Positions 25,327 through 33,696 of a DNA stretch of 64,000 nucleotides are shown one piece after another. The stretch lies in the NCBI GenBank assembly GCA_947487835.1, contig CANKXX010000001.1, forward strand, positions 248,001 through 312,000, read 5' to 3'. The translations under genes were made by a program, and so were the position numbers. The DNA comes from an uncultured Microbacteriaceae bacterium. Lineage in GTDB: Bacteria; Actinomycetota; Actinomycetes; Actinomycetales; Microbacteriaceae. How positions within the stretch are numbered: position 1 is the stretch's first letter; each line of letters opens with the position of its first letter. A model generated the notes under the pieces. The model was not told the origin of the DNA. It did no database searches and worked only from the letters and a program-made list of their open reading frames with translations.

Positions 25327-26783
25327 AGCGTCATCTCCGACGCCCACTTCGGGGCGTTCGAGATCGACGCCTGCATCATCTGCTCGAGGAGACCCTCAGG
25401 TCGAGCAGGCAGGTGTCCGCCCCGAGCATCGATCTGTGGGCGAAGCCTGTCCCACGCAGCATCGACGAGTGCGATCGCCCTCGAGGACGACTGCGGGTTC
25501 AGCAGGCCTCCCCGCTTGAGGACTGTTCCGCCGACGATGACCGTGTCGATGTCAGACACTCGGGAGTGCTGCACGAGTATCGCCATCGGGTCGATCAGCG
25601 GTCGGTGATGAAGCTGGTCGGTCCGGACCAGAACCAGGTCCGCCGCCTTGCCGAGCTCGATCGACCCTGTTACGGCGGCAAGGCCGAGGGCTTCAGCACC
25701 TCCGAGGGTGGCGTGATGAAGAACCTCTTCGGGTGCCATGGCTACTCCGTGCAGGGCACCGGTACCCCAGGCATCGAGGATCGGCTGATTCACCCGCGCG
25801 GTTTCGGCGTGCATGCTCAGTCTCATCTGGGTGAACATGTCGGCACCGTTGTTCGCCTGGATATCCGTGCCCAGCCCTGCGGCTATGCCCAGCTCCGCGG
25901 CGCGACCGAGGATCGGGTACCCCATACCCATCTGCAGCTCGGTTTCGGGCGTGCTAGCGATGGCGGCTCCCGCGTCGGCGACGAGTTGCAGCTCATGGGC
26001 GGTCGAGGTGTTCATGTGAGCGTGGACCTGCTGGGACCCGAGAAGGCCGTCATGATGCAACCAGCTGATCTCCGGTGCGCGCTGCGGGGACCAGGTCGAG
26101 TTCGTGTGAGATGTGGAGATGAGGTCGAGTTCTTGGGCGAGTTCGTATTCCGCCTTGGTCTGCTCCCACGGAACGCCGCCGATGTCGTTGACCGCGACAC
26201 CGAGACGCACCCGGGAGGACGCGTCGTTGCTTGAGAACACCTCGCTCCTCAGTGCGCGGAGATCGTTCCGCCGGGCCTCGTCGTGGTCGAATCCACTCGG
26301 TGCGTAAGGAGCTGCAATCAGTCCGTACGCGAAGAGCGTGCGGATGCCGGCATCTCGGATCGCGCGGATGCCTTCGCGAGCGTGCTCTGGGGAGTTGATG
26401 GCGTGATTGAAGTCGAGCGTGGTGGTGATTCCCGCATCGACAGCGCCCAGTGCACCGGCGTAGGTGCCCGCATAAATATCCTCGGGTGACTGGATCGCTG
26501 AGTGGTGAAAGCGGACACCCCAGGAGAAGTCGATGATGTCCCACCTCGCAGTCATTCCGCGAAGGTTCGTCTCCCACAGATGGTGATGGGTGTCCACGAA
26601 CCCGGGGATCACTACCGTTCCCGTCGCGTCGATTACCTCACCGACGTCGTTGCGTTCCAGATCGAGGCCGATGGCGGCGATCTTCCCGTCGATGACGAGT
26701 AGATCGACCCGCTCGAATCGTGCACCGCGCGGGGCGCCGAGCAGCACTGAACCGCCGGTGAGGAGGGTTGCTTGCGGGGTCAC
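25323..26783 (-). CDS. Amidohydrolase/deaminase of the TRZ/ATZ (chlorohydrolase) family
   Basis: 486-residue metal-dependent hydrolase. N-terminal small beta domain (GGSVLLGAP, IDGKIAAIG), then metal ligands HHH in PGFVDTHHHLWE, a barrel with histidines in QVHAHMNTS and an aspartate in GLGTDIQANN, and a C-terminal GKAADLVLV strand. The family includes S-adenosylhomocysteine/methylthioadenosine, guanine, cytosine and triazine deaminases or dechlorinases; the substrate is not determinable. GTG 26783 is preferred because it has TTGGAG upstream and the predicted promoter starts at about 26807; GTG at 26789 and 26810 are alternatives. Under control of the divergent TetR. Confidence 0.82.
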   Translation of the reverse strand: MTPQATLLTGGSVLLGAPRGARFERVDLLVIDGKIAAIGLDLERNDVGEVIDATGTVVIPGFVDTHHHLWETNLRGMTARWDIIDFSWGVRFHHSAIQSPEDIYAGTYAGALGAVDAGITTTLDFNHAINSPEHAREGIRAIRDAGIRTLFAYGLIAAPYAPSGFDHDEARRNDLRALRSEVFSSNDASSRVRLGVAVNDIGGVPWEQTKAEYELAQELDLISTSHTNSTWSPQRAPEISWLHHDGLLGSQQVHAHMNTSTAHELQLVADAGAAIASTPETELQMGMGYPILGRAAELGIAAGLGTDIQANNGADMFTQMRLSMHAETARVNQPILDAWGTGALHGVAMAPEEVLHHATLGGAEALGLAAVTGSIELGKAADLVLVRTDQLHHRPLIDPMAILVQHSRVSDIDTVIVGGTVLKRGGLLNPQSSSRAIALVDAAWDRLRPQIDARGGHLPARPEGLLEQMMQASISNAPKWASEMTL

Positions 26784-26793
26784 GTTCACTCCA

Positions 26794-26846
26794 ATGTTAG
26801 TGGTTTTCACATGACTGTAGAGGGGTAATGTGAAAAGTACAAACAT
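26794..26846. promoter_or_regulatory. Large dyad operator between amidohydrolase operon and tetR
   Basis: TTTTCACAT (26804-26812) and ATGTGAAAA (26828-26836) are perfect 9-bp inverted arms, and similarity continues outward (ATGTT-GT on both sides). On the minus strand TTGTAC-17 bp-TACAGT (26819-26814) forms a promoter; on the plus strand TAATGT (26826-26831) can serve as -10. Both lie within or between the arms. Confidence 0.6.
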
Positions 26847-26866
26847 CAGGGGAGGTAAGACAGGAG

Positions 26867-27481
26867 ATGTCGGAAGCGAAGAGGTCTTATCACCACGGCG
26901 ACCTGCGCAATGCCCTGATAGAGGTGACGTTCGCCCTGGTCGAGGAGAAGGGCTCGAACGGGTTCTCGGTCTCTGAGGCGGCACGGCGCGCCGGTGTTTC
27001 GGTTGCTGCTCCCTACCGACACTTCGCCGACCGCGAAGCGCTCATCCGGGCCGCGTCAGCGTCGGGATTCGACGCCCTCCACCTCGCTCTGGTCGCGGCG
27101 AGCGAGATCATCGACGATTCCGACGAGCTCGCCGAAGAACTGGCTGTGCGCTACGTCCAATTCGCGCAGGCATCACCGTCGCGGTTCAGGCTCATGTTCT
27201 CGTCCGGCATCGACAAGTCCACCTCTCCGGAGCTCCTCGCGGCGGTGATGCGGCCTCGCCGCGTGCTCGAGGAAGCAGTACAAGGCCTGCCCGCTCTATC
27301 CATCAGTACGGACGAGGGGGCCACGGCTCTGTGGAGTATCGCTCATGGCGTCGCGACTCTCACCATTGAAGGTCTGCTCTCCGACACCACGACTCCTGAG
27401 CAGACGGTCGGGTTGCTCGTACGTTCGTGGCTGGCGGGGGCACGGAGGCATGAGTCGCCCGAGCAGCTCACCGCCACGTAA
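26867..27481 (+). CDS. TetR-family regulator (WHG domain)
   Basis: 204-residue TetR protein. N-terminal YHHGDLRNALIEVTF then the helix-turn-helix FSVSEAARRAGVSVAAPYRHFADREALI, and a C-terminal domain with the SIAHGVATLTIEG segment that defines the TetR WHG-type C-terminal family. Divergent from the amidohydrolase-MFS operon with a 53-bp dyad between; it probably represses the operon until the substrate appears. ATG 26867 is preceded by GGAG. Confidence 0.88.
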   Translation: MSEAKRSYHHGDLRNALIEVTFALVEEKGSNGFSVSEAARRAGVSVAAPYRHFADREALIRAASASGFDALHLALVAASEIIDDSDELAEELAVRYVQFAQASPSRFRLMFSSGIDKSTSPELLAAVMRPRRVLEEAVQGLPALSISTDEGATALWSIAHGVATLTIEGLLSDTTTPEQTVGLLVRSWLAGARRHESPEQLTAT

Positions 27482-27644
27482 CGTGTCCGCCACCGCGCGT
27501 CTGATTCTGGGGCTGCTGCTTCCTCGGTGTGAGAAGCAGCCGAGTGAGATTCACGATCGTTGATCGCGTCGTCCCTCGTTGATACACGCGATAGTTGGTG
27601 CAGACGATGTCGGCACCTGATCGGTAGGACGAGGAGCGCGTGTG

Positions 27645-28550
27645 ATGGATGAGTTGCGGGTCGAGGGACTGCGGGACTATATCGAGCACCTCAGGCAGGA
27701 GGGCTACTCGGTGCGTGACGGGCACAGTCCCGACCCGGACCTCATCGATCCTCAGGGGAATCCGGTCTACACCTGGCAGGAGGGGTACCCGTACGACGAG
27801 CGCATGGACCGCGACCAGTACGAGGTGGAGAAGTATCGCCTGCAGGTCGAGCTCCTGAAGTTCCAGTACTGGCTGGAGGACAACGGGCAGCGGGCCATCA
27901 TTCTGTTCGAGGGAAGGGATGCAGCGGGTAAGGGCGGCACGATCAAGCGCTTCACCGAGCACCTCAACCCCCGGACGGCTCGGGTCGTGGCCTTGAGCAA
28001 GCCCACCGAGCGTGAGAGTGGCCAGTGGTACTTCCAGCGCTACATCGAGCACCTTCCTACCGCCGGAGAGATCGTGATGTTCGACCGCTCCTGGTACAAC
28101 CGGGCAGGGGTGGAACGCGTGATGGGATTCTGCACAAATCGGGAGTACGAGGACTTCATGATCCAGGCGCCGCAGTTCGAGAAGATGCTCATCGACTCCG
28201 GCATCCACATCACGAAGTTCTGGTTCTCGGTATCGCGGACCGAGCAGCGCACTCGATTCGCGATCCGGCAACTCGATCCGGTGCGGCAGTGGAAGCTGTC
28301 ACCGATGGACCTGGCGTCACTGGACCGGTGGGAGGACTACACGGCCGCGAAGGAGGAGGTGTTCCGCCGCACCGACAAGAAGCAGGCCCCGTGGACCGTC
28401 ATCCGATCGAACGACAAGAAGCGGGCGCGTCTGAACGCGATGCGGTTCTTCCTCCGCCAGTTCGAGTACGAAGGACGCGACGATGACGTCATCGGAAGAC
28501 CCGATCCTCTGCTTGTGATGCGAGGCAAGCGGGGAGCCGCCGACGAGTGA
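27645..28550 (+). CDS. ppk2: Polyphosphate kinase 2 (class I PPK2)
   Basis: 301-residue polyphosphate-dependent nucleotide kinase. Walker A is GRDAAGKGG (Asp92, Lys96), Walker B is VMFDRSWYNR (Asp147), and the lid region follows with FWFSVSRTEQRTRF. One PPK2 domain of normal class I length, which as a family usually phosphorylates ADP or GDP from polyphosphate. The ATG at 27645 is preceded by GGACGAGGAG; an in-frame GTG sits directly before it. It stands alone and ends facing the DUF1349 gene. Confidence 0.92.
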   Translation: MDELRVEGLRDYIEHLRQEGYSVRDGHSPDPDLIDPQGNPVYTWQEGYPYDERMDRDQYEVEKYRLQVELLKFQYWLEDNGQRAIILFEGRDAAGKGGTIKRFTEHLNPRTARVVALSKPTERESGQWYFQRYIEHLPTAGEIVMFDRSWYNRAGVERVMGFCTNREYEDFMIQAPQFEKMLIDSGIHITKFWFSVSRTEQRTRFAIRQLDPVRQWKLSPMDLASLDRWEDYTAAKEEVFRRTDKKQAPWTVIRSNDKKRARLNAMRFFLRQFEYEGRDDDVIGRPDPLLVMRGKRGAADE

Positions 28551-28582
28551 TCGTCGAGTGGTCCGCGGGCGGCACGCCGACC

Positions 28583-29170
28583 TCAGGACGGGTGCAGGGC
28601 GGTATCGGGTGCGGTGCTGCGCCAGGACGTGAAGTGGACGGTCAGGTGGGTGTTGGTCGGCGCGCAGCAGAAGGGCCCCGCGGTGACCGCGGCGTCCGGG
28701 TCGAGCGGGGCGACGCGCACGAGCCGCCAGGGTTCATCGTCGACGCGGGCGCGGATGGTGAGCGCGTCACCCGAGCGGCTGCCACGGACGGTAACCAGTC
28801 GCCCGGCCCAGCCAGGTACCGGGGACAGCGACCAGTCCGAGGTGCCGCGGGTCACGACAGCTCCGAGGCTCTCCTCGCCATCACTGAGCTCGACGCCGGC
28901 TTTGATCCACGTTTCTTCGTCGACCTTGACGAAGATGCCCGCCTGGTCGAACTGCTGCGAGAAGTCGAGACGGAACTGCACCTCGAGCGCGGACTCGGGC
29001 GGCAGTTCGGCAAGCAGCGCGTGTTCCGAGGCGTGGACGAAGCCGTAGGACGTGATGCGCCACGCGTCGCTACCCTCCCGGGCAGTGACATACAGACCAT
29101 CATCCTGAACGACGACATGGGCGGGCTCATGCGTCCAGGTTCCTTCGGTCCAGGCGACGGCGTGATTCAC
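28583..29170 (-). CDS. DUF1349 family concanavalin A-like protein
   Basis: 195-residue beta-sandwich protein of the DUF1349 type (sometimes named regulation of enolase protein 1). Typical blocks are TWTHEPAHVVVQDDGLYVTA, AWRITSYGFVHASEHALLA, SQQFDQAGIFVKVDEETWIKAGVE and DWSLSPVPGW. The GTG at 29170 with GAAAGG seven bases upstream was preferred to a longer version starting at 29317 whose extra residues do not fit the family. No enzymatic activity is known for the family. Confidence 0.82.
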   Translation of the reverse strand: MNHAVAWTEGTWTHEPAHVVVQDDGLYVTAREGSDAWRITSYGFVHASEHALLAELPPESALEVQFRLDFSQQFDQAGIFVKVDEETWIKAGVELSDGEESLGAVVTRGTSDWSLSPVPGWAGRLVTVRGSRSGDALTIRARVDDEPWRLVRVAPLDPDAAVTAGPFCCAPTNTHLTVHFTSWRSTAPDTALHPS

Positions 29171-29347
29171 GGCTACCTTTCGGGACTCAGCTGGATGCGG
29201 CGAATCACCGCGGACGCGGGAGCCACCGTGACCCGTCTGACGAACGATAACGACTGCCCACCCAACGGGCCAATCGATGGAGCCAGTCACGGCCGCCGAG
29301 AGAGGCTGGCACTGCACCGCTCACGCCCGCCGCTACCCCGACGTCGG

Positions 29348-29635
29348 TCAGCGCTCGTCCGCCAAGAGCTGAACTGAGCCGGCAAGGAAGATTTCGCCGG
29401 CGCAGGCGTCGGGTTGGCCGGGGACGCGATCCGTTTCATATCCGCCGCCCATGACGAGTTCGTCCCCGAGCGCGAAGCTCGCGTTGCCGACAGTCAGGGT
29501 CTGCCCGTCCCAACGTGCCGGGCGTGCCACGGCGATCGGGTATCCCCCCACGCGGACGCATCCGTCTTCGAAGGACAACGGACCGGCATTGCGGGCGGCG
29601 GGCCCGACGTAGCTGCCGTCGGCAGCTCGTTCCAT
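29348..29635 (-). CDS. Hypothetical protein, possibly the C-terminal part of a secreted protein
   Basis: 95 residues: FEDGCVRVGGYPIAVARPARWDGQTLTVGNASFALGDELVMGGG then CAGEIFLAG. The two cysteines and the WDG-LTVG-GDE-GGG pattern resemble the C-terminal domain of small exported actinobacterial lipoproteins, but no signal peptide is encoded. The frame continues upstream of the only ATG through a (CCATCG)n repeat (reading Trp-Arg repeats) to a TGA, so the 5' part may have been lost. Confidence 0.45.
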   Translation of the reverse strand: MERAADGSYVGPAARNAGPLSFEDGCVRVGGYPIAVARPARWDGQTLTVGNASFALGDELVMGGGYETDRVPGQPDACAGEIFLAGSVQLLADER

Positions 29636-29638
29636 CGT

Positions 29639-29660
29639 CCATCGCCATCGCCATCGCCAT
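29639..29660. repeat. Hexanucleotide microsatellite (CCATCG)3.7
   Basis: Three full CCATCG units plus CCAT, directly upstream of the small minus-strand gene at 29348-29635. A six-base unit would change length without shifting frame. Confidence 0.7.
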
Positions 29661-29817
29661 TCGCTGCTCGACGGTCATGGAAGATTTCTGGTCGACACTA
29701 TTTCCCCAGTCGCTCAATCTCCAATAGCCTTCGCTCGATGCGGTCAGCGGAGTTTTCGCATCCGGGCCCGACCATGACAGGTGGTCGAGCGTCGTCGTCC
29801 ATGACGGAGGAGCACCG

Positions 29818-30138
29818 ATGACTGAAACCCACCGCGTCCGTGTCCTGTTCGAGGCGTACCGCTCGGGTGTGCCCCTCCGCCCCTGGTCGCTCGAGCCCGA
29901 GAACGAGACGGCGATGGCCGCAGACCTCACCGTGACAGCGAGCGGCGCGATAGACGCCATCAAGCACCTGATCGCCGGCGAGCAATTGTCCAACGACGAC
30001 ATGCTCGCGTTCGGCCGGCTGAACTTCCACTCGTTCCTTAGCGGGTGGGAGCCGATGGTCGCGTTGTACGACGACATCCCGATACTCGATCCGTCCGTCG
30101 GACCGATGCTCACGAAGCACTCGAAGCGATTCCCGTGA
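29818..30138 (+). CDS. Hypothetical protein, unknown function
   Basis: 106-residue soluble protein (HRVRVLFEAYRSGVPLRPWSLE, MLAFGRLNFHSFLSGWEPMVALYDDIPILDP). No family recognised and no signal peptide. ATG 29818 has a very good GGAGGAG ribosome site. It overlaps the following lipoprotein gene by 4 nt (GTGA) and starts a three-gene unit whose last member is broken. Confidence 0.65.
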   Translation: MTETHRVRVLFEAYRSGVPLRPWSLEPENETAMAADLTVTASGAIDAIKHLIAGEQLSNDDMLAFGRLNFHSFLSGWEPMVALYDDIPILDPSVGPMLTKHSKRFP

Positions 30139-30623
30139 CCGGCGATCGCTCCCCGGCTAACGCCGGGATCGTGCAGCCGAAGAAGAGGCCCATCGCCACA
30201 ACTGCGGCAGTAGTCGCCCTTTTGTCTTTGACCGGGTGCGTGTCATCGGATTCGACAGTCGAGTCACGGTTCGCGATCCTCGCCGAGGAAGCAACGGCGG
30301 AGGATCAGCTGCCGGCCGAACCATACGACGACGCGTACGATTCGGTGGAGGTTGCTTCTGCACGGTACGGAGGAGAAGCGGACGGCGTGCGGTATTGGAT
30401 CGCGGTCGGCACACTGACTGGCACCGTCTGCGTCGTAGTCGTGCCAGAGGCTGGAGCCGAAACCATGGTCGGGTGTGGCGGTGACGCCGCGACTGGCCGC
30501 GGCCGAGAGCAGGTCAGCATGGGTGTCACCGGCGGCCCCGAGGTACATCTGCTCGCCGACGGCGCACCGCAGGTGGACATCTCGGGCTGGCAGCAGGTGT
30601 CCGACAACCTCTGGGTGGGATGA
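30135..30623 (+). CDS. Predicted lipoprotein, unknown function
   Basis: 162-residue protein from GTG 30135, or about 150 residues from GTG 30171, which gives a more typical signal peptide (QPKKRPIATTAAVVALLSLTGC). The lipobox LTGC predicts an extracytoplasmic lipoprotein. Mature part: EQ/E-rich start, then YWIAVGTLTGTVCVVVVPE with cysteine pair VC and GCGG that could form a disulfide. No named domain. Coupled to the genes on both sides by 4-nt overlaps. Confidence 0.7.
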   Translation: MTGDRSPANAGIVQPKKRPIATTAAVVALLSLTGCVSSDSTVESRFAILAEEATAEDQLPAEPYDDAYDSVEVASARYGGEADGVRYWIAVGTLTGTVCVVVVPEAGAETMVGCGGDAATGRGREQVSMGVTGGPEVHLLADGAPQVDISGWQQVSDNLWVG

Positions 30624-30937
30624 ACCCCACCCAGTCTGGTCACAGCCCGACCGCTCCCCGACCGGACACCGGCGACCGCTGCATCGAACTCGTCAGCGAG
30701 AGCACCAGCATCGCGGCTCGATTCGATGATCGAGTCTTCGGCCGCTCCGAAGCGCTCCTCCGGGTCTTCGCGACGCCGTAGACCGAGCCGCGTCGCCCGA
30801 GCGAGCGCGAACGACACCGGGAAGGCGTGGCCGCGGTCATGGAGAACCACTTCCGCTGCAAGGAGAGGTAACTGTTCGTCGTGGTGGAGGGTTCACAGCT
30901 GGACGCCGCCGTACACGACGTCGTCGGACCGCTGTGA
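30620..30937 (+). pseudogene. Third gene of the unit, with two in-frame stop codons
   Basis: The ATG overlaps the lipoprotein stop (ATGA). The frame stays coding-like for 105 codons to a TGA at 30935 but contains TAG at 30779 and TAA at 30869. Segments read CIELVSESTSIAARFDDRVF, then VMENHFRCKER, then LFVVVEGSQLDAAVHDVVG. I do not recognise the family. The best explanation is a recently inactivated gene; a 53-residue protein from the first part is the alternative. Confidence 0.45.
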
Positions 30938-31018
30938 GTGGCGACGAGCATTTCAACGGGGGTCGCCACCCGAACGCACACGACAGCGCAAAACTGAGTC
31001 ACCCAACACCGCCTGCGA

Positions 31019-31519
31019 TCACAAGACGGGCAATGCCCGAGCGAAGGTGCGCAACGGCCGCTTCAACAACGAATGCTCGTACTCCTCGCCGACCGCTACC
31101 CAGCCTTGGCTTTCGTAAAGCCGGACCGCCGGCGCGTTGTCGACGAGCGCGTGCAGCACGGCCTGCTTGTATCCCAGGTCGAAAAGGCAGTCGGTCACTG
31201 CGCGGAGAAGAACCCGACCTAGACCGCGGGCCTGCTGACCCGGAGCGACGGCAAGCAGTCCTACGACGGCCGCGTCTTCCGGGTCCGTCCGCATGCCACT
31301 CCCGGGTCCTGTCGCGAGCACGAACGCGTCAATCCTTTGCCCTTGACTCGCGACGAGCCAGGAGATACTCATGCCGAACTTCGGGCGGGCCCGATCGGCG
31401 ACGCCGTCGAAAGCTCGCCCGTCGCGCGCAGCGCACGCCGCAACCCAAATCGCGATACAAGCGTCAACGTCGGCGGGGGTACCGGCTCTGATCCGTGTGC
31501 TCGCAACCGCATCATCCAT
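31019..31519 (-). CDS. GNAT-family N-acetyltransferase
   Basis: 166-residue acetyltransferase. Acetyl-CoA binding motif A is VVGLLAVAPGQQARGLGRVLLRAV (Q-x2-R/G-x-G/A pattern), followed by motif B with LHALVDNAPAVRLYESQGW. N-terminus IRAGTPADVDACIAIW is typical of the family. Substrate unknown. A single gene. Confidence 0.85.
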   Translation of the reverse strand: MDDAVASTRIRAGTPADVDACIAIWVAACAARDGRAFDGVADRARPKFGMSISWLVASQGQRIDAFVLATGPGSGMRTDPEDAAVVGLLAVAPGQQARGLGRVLLRAVTDCLFDLGYKQAVLHALVDNAPAVRLYESQGWVAVGEEYEHSLLKRPLRTFARALPVL

Positions 31520-31616
31520 CAGCTCAGTATCCAGGCAGAGTCATCAATCGTCGGCGCGACCGCACCGATGGACGGTGGCTCACCGGACGTCCCGGTGATC
31601 GGCACCGTAGCGGTAG

Positions 31617-31880
31617 TCAGTCGATGACGGCGGTAGCCTCCACCTCGACGAGCACGTCAGTCTCGAACAGGTAATCGAGACCCATAAGCGACGCCGGTGA
31701 CATCGGGAAAGGCAGGCCGACTTCATCAGCGACGGCGTTGACGCCCGCCATGAACGCGCCGATAATCTCGGGACTCCACCGCGCCACATAAAATGGCCAG
31801 TGGAGGCGATCCTCGACTGGGCCGCCGCGCAGCTGCGGTTGATCCGGGCAGCCCGCCGTAGGGTCGATGACGACATCGAC
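31617..31880 (-). pseudogene. 3' remnant of a RidA/YjgF-family gene
   Basis: The minus strand encodes a RidA-type C-terminus (RWSPEIIGAFMAGVNAVADE, GLPFPMSPASL, LFETDVLVEVEATAVID then TGA). About 55 residues are clearly RidA-like; upstream the reading frame carries unrelated sequence and closes at a TAG (31919-31917) with no usable start. RidA deaminates reactive enamine/imine intermediates; here the gene is dead. Confidence 0.6.
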
Positions 31881-31918
31881 GGACCGCCTTGACTCTGCAC
31901 TACTTGTGAGGAGGCACT

Positions 31919-32239
31919 ATGACTAGGACCTTCACAAGTGACAAGCACGGCCGCTATCCGCTTGCGACTGTGGTGCTCATGGGCGTTGCCATCGCCCTGA
32001 TTCTTCTACTGCTACTCGGCAGTACTCTTCTCCCCTATCTACCGGTGTCTTTCCTCCAGTACGGGGCATTTCTCCCACTCGTGCCGCCACTTCTATTCTT
32101 TGTGGGCGCTCTTGTCTCTGCGTTCGACCAGTCGGCTTCTACGGGCGCCAAGGTTGGCTGGGGAGCTGCTTCAGCGGTATGTGCATTTCTGTCCGTCGGC
32201 GTCACCTGGCGGCTCGGTGTGCTGATATTCGGGCCCTAG
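31919..32239 (+). CDS. Small membrane protein, unknown function
   Basis: 106 residues with three predicted membrane helices: TVVLMGVAIALILLLLLGS, YGAFLPLVPPLLFFVGAL and a third ending VTWRLGVLIFG. The N-terminus is short and basic, so a cytoplasmic start is expected. GAGGAGG is an ideal ribosome site before ATG 31919. No family recognised. Confidence 0.65.
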   Translation: MTRTFTSDKHGRYPLATVVLMGVAIALILLLLLGSTLLPYLPVSFLQYGAFLPLVPPLLFFVGALVSAFDQSASTGAKVGWGAASAVCAFLSVGVTWRLGVLIFGP

Positions 32240-32348
32240 GTGCCCCCCCGGAACATGACGAATGCCTAGAGCGGTCAATCTCGACCTCCAGCGGGCGGGC
32301 AGGAAATGTCAGGCAAGGACAAGCGAGGGACGTCCGTAGGCGCAGGGC

Positions 32349-32361
32349 TAAACTGCGGCCG
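32349..32361 (+). promoter_or_regulatory. -10 box of a leaderless lipoprotein gene
   Basis: TAAACT (32349-32354) lies 6 nt before the GTG start at 32361, where transcription would begin. No ribosome site precedes the GTG. Confidence 0.45.
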
Positions 32362-32864
32362 TGATCAGTTCCTCTGCTCGATTTCCGGTGACCCGTGCAG
32401 TTGTCGCGATTTGCGCCCTCGCGATAACCGCGGGGATCGCGGGGTGCGCTACGGGGAACCCCGCGGTCTCGATGCCTGGGACCGCAACGCAAGCCGCCAC
32501 ACCTTCCCCGATATCGACCGTCTCGACCGTGACTGACATCGAAACGTGCGAGGCCTTCACTGACGTGTCGACCATTCTCCAGAATGCAACCGTCGCCCTT
32601 CACGAAGGCCGCATGTCCCAGCGGGAGTTCGACGGCTGGATGAGGCTGGCCACGCGAGTCCTGGACCGCGTCCCCACTCGAGGCGAAGGCGCCGTGAGCG
32701 AGGCCGTTGTCGCCCTGAAAGCGGCCGCACCTCCGATCCCCTCGGGGACGGTCAGCGAAACCAGCTTCGGTGACCCGGAGTGGAACATGACCGCCGCCTC
32801 CCCTGCGGACGCGTGCGGAACAGCCGGCTACCAGCTCTTCGCCGAAGGCTTCACGGGCGGATGA
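32361..32864 (+). CDS. Predicted lipoprotein, unknown function
   Basis: 167-residue protein with signal sequence VVAICALAITAGIAGC (lipobox IAGC, Cys at about residue 29), a Thr/Ser/Pro-rich linker of about 25 residues, then a helical domain containing CEAFTDVSTILQNATVALHE, MSQREFDGWMRLA and a late cysteine (ADACGTAGY) that could pair with the first. Similar DUF-like extracytoplasmic lipoproteins occur widely in actinobacteria. GTG 32361 appears leaderless. Confidence 0.7.
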   Translation: MISSSARFPVTRAVVAICALAITAGIAGCATGNPAVSMPGTATQAATPSPISTVSTVTDIETCEAFTDVSTILQNATVALHEGRMSQREFDGWMRLATRVLDRVPTRGEGAVSEAVVALKAAAPPIPSGTVSETSFGDPEWNMTAASPADACGTAGYQLFAEGFTGG

Positions 32865-33070
32865 GCCCTTTCATGCCCCCGGTACGCCGTCTTGCCGGAT
32901 ACCTGTGCCAGCACCGTCGCACCGTGACTCGGCGCGAGGATCTGGAACTATCCGGCCGAGCCATTCCGTGTCCTGGTTGCTGTCGTCATCCTCGTCGTGC
33001 TCAGCTGAATCGTCAGTTGGGAGCACATGACGCCCTTGGATACCTGAACCGGCCGAGCGCGATCCCCGCC

Positions 33071-33631
33071 TCAGTCCGGAAGCACAAAAGTCGCCGCGGC
33101 GTCCCGCAGTACCTGCATGACTCTCTCTTCGGGCACCTCACACGGTTTGAGAACCGAGCCTTCCGACAACATCCACACATTCGCGCCGAGCCGCTCCTTG
33201 TCGCCGAGACGTTCGGCATCGAGCGAGATCACGCTGCCGCCCGCACGCGTGGTACGCGTTATCCCCCAGGCGTGACCAGCGATCTGGACCCGCGTCCAGC
33301 CTTCCGGAATCGCCCTGACCAGCGCGTCAAGCTCCTGGTCTGGTTCTTCGTCCACGAGTCCCATTCTCATCCCCGCTCCTCGCAGAACCCGCACAGTAGT
33401 TCTGCGATCACTCTCGCGCATGCTCCAGGCCACAAGCCAGGACGTCACGGCGACGAGGGTCGAGGTGATGAACGTCGCAATCCACAACGGATGCTCGTCG
33501 GTCACGAGCCACAGCACCTGCAGTACTGCCGCGAGAGATGCGAGACCACTGAGGAACAGACGACGGCGCTGTCCCTGGCGCCGCACGGAGGCGAGGCCGG
33601 CTGTCGCAAGCGTGGGGACTACCCCGATCAC
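33071..33631 (-). CDS. Membrane-anchored protein of unknown function
   Basis: 186 residues: a basic N-terminus (RRQGQRRR), two membrane helices (LFLSGLASLAAVLQVLWLV and PLWIATFITSTLVAVTSWLVA) and a cytoplasmic part of about 110 residues with VRVLRGAGMRMGLVDEEPD and EGWTRVQIAGHAWGITRTTR. No family recognised. A single gene in a stretch of small unknown genes. Confidence 0.6.
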   Translation of the reverse strand: MIGVVPTLATAGLASVRRQGQRRRLFLSGLASLAAVLQVLWLVTDEHPLWIATFITSTLVAVTSWLVAWSMRESDRRTTVRVLRGAGMRMGLVDEEPDQELDALVRAIPEGWTRVQIAGHAWGITRTTRAGGSVISLDAERLGDKERLGANVWMLSEGSVLKPCEVPEERVMQVLRDAAATFVLPD

Positions 33632-33696
33632 GCCGGACTGACGTGCGCGAACTTACCGAACGCCTATGGGCCTTGCGCAATGACGCACAAGCCGGC

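Noticed and set aside
30305-30850. 181-codon minus-strand frame opposite the lipoprotein gene
   Set aside because: No start signal and no domain; the plus-strand frames have ribosome sites, coupling and a lipobox.
32865-33070. Short plus-strand segment ending in a hydrophobic stretch (FRVLVAVVILVVLS)
   Set aside because: Only about 24 codons between two stops; it could be the end of a lost membrane gene but the evidence is too thin to list.
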